Origin: Alphaproteobacteria bacterium | GTDB taxonomy: Bacteria; Pseudomonadota; Alphaproteobacteria; Rhodobacterales; Rhodobacteraceae | Length of the DNA stretch: 11,473 bases | Reading direction: 5' to 3' | Assembly: GCA_024279075.1 (NCBI GenBank) | Contig: JAJRRX010000462.1 | Location: 1 to 11,473 of the forward strand | Notes under the pieces: generated by a model | Told to the model about the DNA's origin: nothing | Database searches by the model: none | What the model saw: the letters and a program-made list of their open reading frames with translations, nothing else | Shown here: one piece after another, positions 6,141 through 11,473 of the stretch | Position numbering within the stretch: position 1 is the first letter of the stretch | Layout of the letters: every line of letters begins with the position of its first letter | Made by a program: the position numbers and the translations under genes

Positions 6141-7289
6141 TCAGCCAAGGGCTTTGGAAATTTTCTTGCCAGCTGTGGCCAGCGCTTTTACAGCCCCGAC
6201 CATGAAATTCGCAAAATTCTCGTGATCTTGCGCAAATTTCAAAACACCCGCCACTTTGCCACCGTCAAACTCGCCGTTTTTCTCAAGCATATCCAACTGT
6301 TGGTTGGCTTTGGCCTTTAGCTCATTAAAGGCTTTTTGCTTGTCTTTGAACTTATCAAGTTTGTGCTTTGTGCGCCCCGCAATTTCGCGCGCCTTTTTAG
6401 CCTCGGCTGAAATTGGGCCTTCAGGGTGGGATTCCATTTTGGCCCAATTTTCCTCGGTTTCTTGGACCTTTACAATCAGGTCCATGTTTTCTTTGCGCAT
6501 AATAAGCATACGCGCCTCGGCTGCCGCCAAGTGCTTACGCAGCGATTTTGCGTGGGCTTTGGTGCCGTTTAACAGCAGCTTAACCTTTTCTTTTGGCCCA
6601 AGTTTGCGATATTTTTTGGCATCCGCTTTTTTAATCTCATAGGCGACAGCTTTATCAATTTCCGCCAAGTCCTTTTCAATTTTAGCCAAAAACTTGTTAT
6701 AATCGGAGTATTCTTTCAAGATGGTTTTGGTGGAGGAATAAATCGCGCCGGCCCCGGTGGCGATTGCAGTGCCAATAACCACCGCCGCCACGCCCCCTGT
6801 AAGAACGGTGGCGGTAATGGAGGCTGCAGCCACAATAACAACGATCAAAACAAGTGCAATCACCTTCAAAACCGTTGTCACTTTTTTGCGGTTGATCTGT
6901 TTCTTGAGCTTTTTCTCTATAAAATCGTAGCATTTTTCAATGCAGTCTTGCGCCAGCTTAGGCACTTCGACCTGCCGCCACACATCCACCCCTTGCTGGA
7001 TCATTTTATTTGCGGTTTCGAGAAACTTATCCATATTGCTCGGCGGCTTTTTGGAAATCGCCTTCTCTGTCGCCTCCATCGCCGTTTTAATGGATTTTTC
7101 CCGTTTTTTCGCCAGTTTCTTAAAGCCGTCATCAAACAGCTTGGTAAACGCCTTTTTCAGCAGTTCTGTTTCTTCCGGAGATTCCCCCTCCGGCAGCGTG
7201 TGATCCAGTTGATAATCACATTTTGGCTTTGAAAACATCTTGCCTTTATAGCCAATGCTCAAGCTTCCGTTTGTAGATAATGTCGCCAT
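6141..7289 (-). CDS. Unrecognised basic 382-residue protein with central membrane hairpin
   Basis: I do not recognise this family. Layout: a short polar N-terminus with probable beta-strands (MATLSTNGSLSIGYKGKMFS); Lys-rich helices (about 40-135); a strongly hydrophobic double segment (about 137-158 and 160-184) with Gly/Ala/Val-rich second half; then a long charged coiled-coil region (about 190-345) and a short amphipathic end (NFMVGAVKALATAGKKISKA). There is no N-terminal signal peptide. By hand count it has about 73 Lys/Arg and 48 Asp/Glu. A buried hydrophobic hairpin flanked by soluble helices is the general plan of some pore-forming toxins and T6SS effectors, so a membrane-acting effector is possible; an inner-membrane accessory is equally compatible. 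The start at 7289 has GGGGGAG 5 nt upstream. It follows clpV by 24 nt. The DNA is AT-rich relative to clpV (21 of 60 bases G/C in 6661-6720, against 36 of 60 in 9181-9240). Confidence 0.85.
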   Translation of the reverse strand: MATLSTNGSLSIGYKGKMFSKPKCDYQLDHTLPEGESPEETELLKKAFTKLFDDGFKKLAKKREKSIKTAMEATEKAISKKPPSNMDKFLETANKMIQQGVDVWRQVEVPKLAQDCIEKCYDFIEKKLKKQINRKKVTTVLKVIALVLIVVIVAAASITATVLTGGVAAVVIGTAIATGAGAIYSSTKTILKEYSDYNKFLAKIEKDLAEIDKAVAYEIKKADAKKYRKLGPKEKVKLLLNGTKAHAKSLRKHLAAAEARMLIMRKENMDLIVKVQETEENWAKMESHPEGPISAEAKKAREIAGRTKHKLDKFKDKQKAFNELKAKANQQLDMLEKNGEFDGGKVAGVLKFAQDHENFANFMVGAVKALATAGKKISKALG

Positions 7290-7294
7290 TTTAA

Positions 7295-7301
7295 CTCCCC
7301 C
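7295..7301 (-). promoter_or_regulatory. Strong ribosome binding site for the 382-residue protein
   Basis: GGGGGAG on the minus strand, within AAAAAAAGGGGGAG, lies 5 nt upstream of the ATG at 7289. It is among the best SD sequences in the window and suggests this gene is translated independently rather than by coupling to clpV. Confidence 0.7.
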
Positions 7302-7313
7302 TTTTTTTAGTTA

Positions 7314-10013
7314 CTATTCAAATGCGTAGGTAAATTCTCCGTCTTCCACGCTGACATTCACCGCATTTATCTCCTCACCCATCATCATCCGGCGCAAAAA
7401 CTCACCCGAAATTTCCGGTAGCATGGAATTCGTCAAGATTGAATCAATCATCCGCCCACCGCTTTCCAGCTCTTGGCAGCGGTCCACAATGGTATCAACA
7501 ACGCTATCATCAAAGCCCACAGGCACGCCGTGGCTTTCCTGCACGCGCTTCACAATCCGGTTAAGCTGTAAACGCGTGATTTGGCCGATCATATCGGGGC
7601 TAAGCGGATAATACGGAATCGTCACAATCCGCCCGAGCAGCGCGGCAGGGAAGACCTTAAGCAGCGGTTCGCGCATGGCTTTGGCAATGCCTTCTGGCTC
7701 TGGCATTAAGTCGGGGTCTTCGCACATATCCATAATCAGCTCGGAGCCAACGTTCGAGGTCAGCAAAATAAGCGTGTTCTTAAAGTCAATCGAACGGCCC
7801 TCGCCGTCCTCCATGATGCCTTTGTCAAACACCTGAAAGAAAATCTCGTGCACATCGGAATGCGCCTTTTCCACCTCGTCCAGCAACACCACCGAATAAG
7901 GCTTGCGGCGCACGGCTTCGGTCAAAATTCCGCCCTCACCGTAACCCACATAGCCCGGAGGTGCGCCTTTCAGGCTGCTCACCGTATGGGCCTCCTGAAA
8001 CTCGCTCATATTGATGGTGATGATGTTTTGCTCACCGCCATACAGCGCCTCGGCCAAGGCCAACGCGGTTTCGGTTTTACCCACGCCACTTGGTCCCGCC
8101 AGCATAAACACGCCAATCGGCTTGCTCGGGTTATCCAGCCCCGCCCGCGCGGTTTGCACCCGCTTGGCGATCATCTCCATGGCGTGGTCCTGCCCGATTA
8201 CGCGCTTGGAAAGCGCCGAGGCCAAATTAAGCACCGTGTCAATTTCATCCTTGACCATTTTTCCCACGGGAATCCCCGTCCAATCACCAACAACGCTGGC
8301 AATCGCCTGCGCGTCCACAATCGGCAATATCAGCGCAGTTTCGCCCTGTAGTTCTTCCAGCTCAGCCTGCTTGCCCTTAAGCGCGGCCAGCAGTTCGGCG
8401 CGGTCCTCATCGCTCAGCTCAGCGCCCTCGGGCGCCTCCACCGCCTCTTCGCCATCAACCTCACCACCCTCGGATCGCAACTTGGCCCGCAGGTCCAAAA
8501 TCTCATCCACGATCACCTTTTCGGCCTTCCAGCGCTGGGTGAGGCCATCAAGCCGCACCTGCTCCTCGGCCATATCAGCTTCAACCCGCACGCGGCGGTC
8601 TTCGCCATCATAGCCCGCGGTTTCATCCCGCCCGATAATCTCCAGCTCGGTCTTCAGCGCCGCAATCCGGCGCTGGCTGTCGTCCACTTCGGCGGGCACC
8701 GCATGCTGACTAATCGCCACCCGCGCACAGGCCGTATCAATCAGGCTCACCGATTTATCCGGCAGTTGCCGCGCCGGAATATAGCGCGCCGAAAGCTTTA
8801 CAGCCGCCTCGATACCCTCATCCAGCACTTGCACTTTGTGGTGCTTTTCCAGCATTCCGGTAATGCCGCGCATCATCAAAATCGCCTTTTGCTCGTCAGG
8901 CTCATCGACCACAACGGTCTGGAAACGCCGCGTCAAAGCTGGGTCTTTCTCGATGTGTTTTTTGTACTCGGCCCATGTGGTCGCGCCAATCGTCCGCAAC
9001 GTGCCACGCGCCAGTGCTGGCTTTAGCAAGTTCGCCGCATCGCCCGTGCCAGCGGCTCCGCCCGCCCCCACAAGCGTATGGGTTTCATCAATAAACATAA
9101 TGATCGGAATTTCAGAGCTTTGCACCTCCTCGATCACCTGCTTCAGCCGGTTCTCAAACTCGCCCTTCATCGAAGCGCCCGCTTGCAGAAGCCCCACATC
9201 CAGCTCCAAAAGCTTGGCCCCCTGTAATGCAGGCGGCACATCGCCGCGCGCAATCCGCAAAGCAAAGCCCTCCACCACGGCGGTTTTGCCAACCCCCGCT
9301 TCCCCCGTTAAAATCGGGTTATTCTGGCGGCGACGCATCAGCACATCGACAATCTGGCGGATTTCCTCATCCCGCCCGACAATCGCATCAATCTCGCCAT
9401 TGCGCGCTTTTTCGGTGAGGTCCGTGCAATACGCCTCCAAAGCCTCGCCCGCACCCATTTGCGCCGGGGCCATCGCGTCCGAAGCCTCCCCCGGCACTGC
9501 GCCACCGCCGACACCATCCTGCGGGGCAAGCCCATCCTCAGGCGACCCCGAGCAGATGTCATACATATCATCGGCCAGCTCGTCGGCCTTTACCTTGCGG
9601 AACTCGGGGGAAATGCCGCTCAACGCCCCCATCAGGGTTTTGGTTTTCACCATGCCCAAAATCAGATGCCCCGTGCGGATTTGCGGCGATTTGTGCATGA
9701 GGCTGGCATAGACCCACGCCCGCTCCACCGTGTCCTCAAGGTGCTGGGAAAGGTCAGAAATGCTGCTCGCGCCGCGCGGCAAGCTATCCAAAGCATCGGT
9801 GAAATCCTTGGCCACGCGGCCTGCATCAAGGTCAAAATGTTGGATAATCCGGTGGATATCGCTATCTTGGCCCTGCAAAATCTGGTGCAGCCAATGCACC
9901 AATTCCACATAGGGGTTGCCCCGCATTTTGCAAAAAACCGTGGCCCCTTCTATCCCTTGATATCCTAGCTTATTCAGTTTCCCGAATAGTGCGACGCGGC
10001 TAATTTCACTCAT
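7314..10013 (-). CDS. tssH: TssH/ClpV, T6SS AAA+ sheath-disassembly ATPase
   Basis: A hexameric cytoplasmic ATPase that extracts and unfolds contracted TssB/TssC sheath so its subunits can be reused. The 899-residue length is normal for ClpV. The N-domain spans about 1-155 (start MSEISRVALFGKLN, then helical Clp-N repeats with HKSPQIRTGHLILGMV). A Gly/Ala/Pro-rich linker follows (about 155-185). AAA1 has Walker A GEAGVGKT (237-244) and Walker B MFIDE (306-310). A middle helical region with a short acidic stretch (about 515-540) is followed by AAA2 with Walker A GPSGVGKT (640-647) and Walker B VVLLDE (708-713). The sequence FQEAHTVSSLKGAPPGYVGY (672-691) is the typical AAA2 pore-loop region. 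Both ATP sites look intact. GDWTGIPVGKM is a standard ClpB/ClpV signature; the ClpV-like N-domain and T6SS neighbours favour ClpV over ClpB. The gene starts 2 nt after tssG, implying coupling. Confidence 0.96.
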   Translation of the reverse strand: MSEISRVALFGKLNKLGYQGIEGATVFCKMRGNPYVELVHWLHQILQGQDSDIHRIIQHFDLDAGRVAKDFTDALDSLPRGASSISDLSQHLEDTVERAWVYASLMHKSPQIRTGHLILGMVKTKTLMGALSGISPEFRKVKADELADDMYDICSGSPEDGLAPQDGVGGGAVPGEASDAMAPAQMGAGEALEAYCTDLTEKARNGEIDAIVGRDEEIRQIVDVLMRRRQNNPILTGEAGVGKTAVVEGFALRIARGDVPPALQGAKLLELDVGLLQAGASMKGEFENRLKQVIEEVQSSEIPIIMFIDETHTLVGAGGAAGTGDAANLLKPALARGTLRTIGATTWAEYKKHIEKDPALTRRFQTVVVDEPDEQKAILMMRGITGMLEKHHKVQVLDEGIEAAVKLSARYIPARQLPDKSVSLIDTACARVAISQHAVPAEVDDSQRRIAALKTELEIIGRDETAGYDGEDRRVRVEADMAEEQVRLDGLTQRWKAEKVIVDEILDLRAKLRSEGGEVDGEEAVEAPEGAELSDEDRAELLAALKGKQAELEELQGETALILPIVDAQAIASVVGDWTGIPVGKMVKDEIDTVLNLASALSKRVIGQDHAMEMIAKRVQTARAGLDNPSKPIGVFMLAGPSGVGKTETALALAEALYGGEQNIITINMSEFQEAHTVSSLKGAPPGYVGYGEGGILTEAVRRKPYSVVLLDEVEKAHSDVHEIFFQVFDKGIMEDGEGRSIDFKNTLILLTSNVGSELIMDMCEDPDLMPEPEGIAKAMREPLLKVFPAALLGRIVTIPYYPLSPDMIGQITRLQLNRIVKRVQESHGVPVGFDDSVVDTIVDRCQELESGGRMIDSILTNSMLPEISGEFLRRMMMGEEINAVNVSVEDGEFTYAFE

Positions 10014-10015
10014 GT

Positions 10016-11473
10016 TTACGCTCCCGGTTGTGCATCTGATTGTATGTATAATTGATCCAAGTCTCTATCACTTGGAGGGTTGCCCAACCATGTTGTCCAG
10101 CCAAGGTATACGCCCTTTGGCTCGGGTCGGGTGTCATCTTCATGACCATTCTCTACGCTAAGTGGTGGAATTTGCGGGGTTTCTTCAAAACCCTCTGCAA
10201 CTTCCCCAAATTTTATTTCGCTGGCTGTCACCGCAGGTGCCGGCGGCACGGCCATCGGCAGCACCACGGTTTTTTCCATATCAAGCGGCGGCTCTTGCGC
10301 AGCGGTAACAGGCTCGGCCTCGATTTCAGGCGCACCGTCGCCATTGGCCTCCAAAGCCGCCGCACCCTCTGGTTCTTCTGTGAAATTTACAACCGTCTTC
10401 TCGGTTTCAGCCGCTTCGGGTATTTCTACCCCTTCCTTATCCGGCGTAAATGGCGCCTCCTCTGCCTTTTCAACCGTCGTCACCACCTCTTCTTCATGGC
10501 TCAATACCACAGAAACCTGTTCATCCGCCACGGCCTTGGCCAGCATTGCAGGCTCGGCCTCGCCCTTCCTCAGCACAAGGTTCATATCCCACATCATGGC
10601 TTCCCCCATGTAGTTATTCACCAACGATTTTAGGCGCTTAAGGCTATCCCCGCCCGGCAGCAGCCGCTTATACTCCGCCAGCCCCACCGGCCCAACGCGG
10701 AACCTGAATTTTGCTTGCCGTGTCCAGACTTTGGAGCCGATTGAGCAGCTTTGCCCCAGCTTGGCGGGCTTATGCGGGTTGCCCAGCTCCCATGTGTCTT
10801 TCGGGTCTAGCTCCAGCCATGTGCCAACAAAACTTTCCATCGTCGCGGGCGCGCCAAAAAAGCCCGAAATCAGCGCCAGCAGGCCCTCTTCATTACGCGT
10901 GCCATGCGCCAGCCGCCCCGCATAGCGCAGTTTGGCAAGGTCCGGCATCGCATCCCTATCTGCCAGCGCCGCGCCCTTTAGCCCCGCAAAGGCCGCCACC
11001 TTTTGCGCAAACGGGTCCACCTCGCCCTTGCGGTCAAAGCTTGAGGTCGGCTCGCCAGAGGCATAAGCACGGTAAAAAAGCGACAGCATCCGGTGGTGGA
11101 AGATATCACCAAAGGCCTTAAACGTGGGGTCTCGGAAAGAGCGCTGGCGGTTATAGGCATACTCAGTCAGGTGCAGCGGGAGCGGGCCGTTGGGGCCAAA
11201 CAAGCCAAACATATATTGCGATAGCTCGCCCGGCTCGCCCGTTTGGGCATCTTGCGGCACAAACCGCGCCACGGTGGAGCTGGCAAACCCCATATCAATC
11301 CGCTGCTTAAGCCGGATGGCATCCAGCGACGGCCGCCGTGAGCGCCCGAGGCGGGGCTTATCCGCATAGGCGGCTTCAATCAGGCGCAGGGCCTGAAATA
11401 TATGGTATTTCTCGGGGTTTTCCTTGAGCGCTTCAAAGCGGCTCAGATCACCCGCCTCTTTCCGCTCATCGCT
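10016..11473 (-). CDS. tssG: TssG, T6SS baseplate wedge protein (5' end outside window), with acidic insert
   Basis: The frame is open from the right edge, so the first in-frame ATG at 11293 is not the true start. The 60 residues upstream of it read as a typical TssG N-terminus: HIFQALRLIEAAYADKPRLG and then RSRRPSLDAIRLKQ. The protein continues with MFGLFGPNGPLPLHLTEY, the conserved TssG/ImpH/VasB signature, then FHHRMLSLFYRAY, a GLLALISGFFGAP segment and a GSKVWTRQAKFRFRVGPVGL segment. TssG binds TssF, TssE and TssK in the baseplate. In-window length is 485 residues against roughly 330-350 for ordinary TssG; the excess is an acidic/proline-rich insert. The usual TssG ending (LGWTTWLGNPPSDRDLDQL) comes after the insert, so this is an internal insertion and not a fused tail. 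Stop TAA is 2 nt before tssH. Confidence 0.94.
   Translation of the reverse strand, partial: SDERKEAGDLSRFEALKENPEKYHIFQALRLIEAAYADKPRLGRSRRPSLDAIRLKQRIDMGFASSTVARFVPQDAQTGEPGELSQYMFGLFGPNGPLPLHLTEYAYNRQRSFRDPTFKAFGDIFHHRMLSLFYRAYASGEPTSSFDRKGEVDPFAQKVAAFAGLKGAALADRDAMPDLAKLRYAGRLAHGTRNEEGLLALISGFFGAPATMESFVGTWLELDPKDTWELGNPHKPAKLGQSCSIGSKVWTRQAKFRFRVGPVGLAEYKRLLPGGDSLKRLKSLVNNYMGEAMMWDMNLVLRKGEAEPAMLAKAVADEQVSVVLSHEEEVVTTVEKAEEAPFTPDKEGVEIPEAAETEKTVVNFTEEPEGAAALEANGDGAPEIEAEPVTAAQEPPLDMEKTVVLPMAVPPAPAVTASEIKFGEVAEGFEETPQIPPLSVENGHEDDTRPEPKGVYLGWTTWLGNPPSDRDLDQLYIQSDAQPGA
10021..10025 (-). promoter_or_regulatory. Ribosome binding site of tssH within the tssG 3' end
   Basis: GGGAG on the minus strand lies 7 nt upstream of the tssH ATG (10013) and overlaps the last tssG codons. 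The tssG TAA (10018-10016) is two bases from the tssH start. Confidence 0.65.
10115..10540 (-). other. Acidic, proline-rich insert within TssG
   Basis: About 140 residues lie between the core ending MNLVLRKGEAEP and the conserved C-terminal GVYLGWTTWL. They are rich in Glu, Pro, Ala and Val, with few Lys/Arg and no clear fold, so likely disordered. Two copies of the pentapeptide EKTVV occur (10388-10402 and 10262-10276), each with an acidic residue just upstream. In ordinary TssG only a few residues separate these two conserved parts (family knowledge from memory). Confidence 0.75.

Noticed and set aside
8836..9711. Plus-strand frame of 291 codons
   Set aside because: It lies wholly antisense to the conserved ClpV AAA1 region and shows only low-complexity Ser/Pro/Ala sequence.
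7314..10013. ClpB heat-shock disaggregase instead of ClpV
   Set aside because: The protein sits 2 nt after tssG and shares an operon with tssB. Its N-terminal domain is ClpV-like, and the middle domain lacks the full long ClpB coiled-coil pattern.
10016..11293. A complete gene starting at ATG 11293
   Set aside because: The frame is open upstream to the window edge and those 60 codons encode the conserved TssG N-terminal sequence, so this ATG is internal.

Overview
The window is a minus-strand piece of a type VI secretion system (T6SS) operon, probably from a marine alphaproteobacterium near the Rhodobacterales. The T6SS assignment rests on direct recognition of TssG, TssH/ClpV and TssB sequence motifs. 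The taxon is an inference from moderate-to-high GC content, codon use, and a NavAb/NavSp1-type bacterial sodium channel, a family well represented in marine Rhodobacterales. I see no credible plus-strand gene, RNA gene, CRISPR array, IS element or attachment site.

Layout in the direction of transcription (right to left): tssG (baseplate wedge protein, 5' end outside the window); tssH/clpV (sheath-recycling AAA+ ATPase); an unrecognised 382-residue basic protein with a central membrane hairpin; an intergenic stem-loop; an unrecognised 325-residue basic helical protein; a 273-residue voltage-gated sodium channel of the BacNav family; and a very large sheath-protein gene that leaves the window at position 1. 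Gene gaps are 2, 24, 60, 11 and 1 nt, so one transcript with translational coupling is likely. No gene-free stretch exceeds 60 nt.

The most striking gene is the last one. Its N-terminus is an ordinary TssB (VipA) sheath subunit. It continues without a stop into about 824 residues of acidic repeats (about 42 units), then into a second sheath module with a TssB-like start and a TssC (VipB)-like body. TssG carries a separate acidic/proline-rich insert of about 140 residues just before its conserved C-terminal tail. Between these two acidic-decorated core components lie two lysine-rich proteins of unknown family and an ion channel. This suggests a modified T6SS with extra machine-associated or effector parts.

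Expected joint function: TssG helps build the baseplate, TssB/TssC-type domains form the contractile sheath, and ClpV disassembles the contracted sheath. The roles of the basic proteins and the channel (effector, immunity, membrane-potential sensing or structural accessory) cannot be settled from sequence alone.
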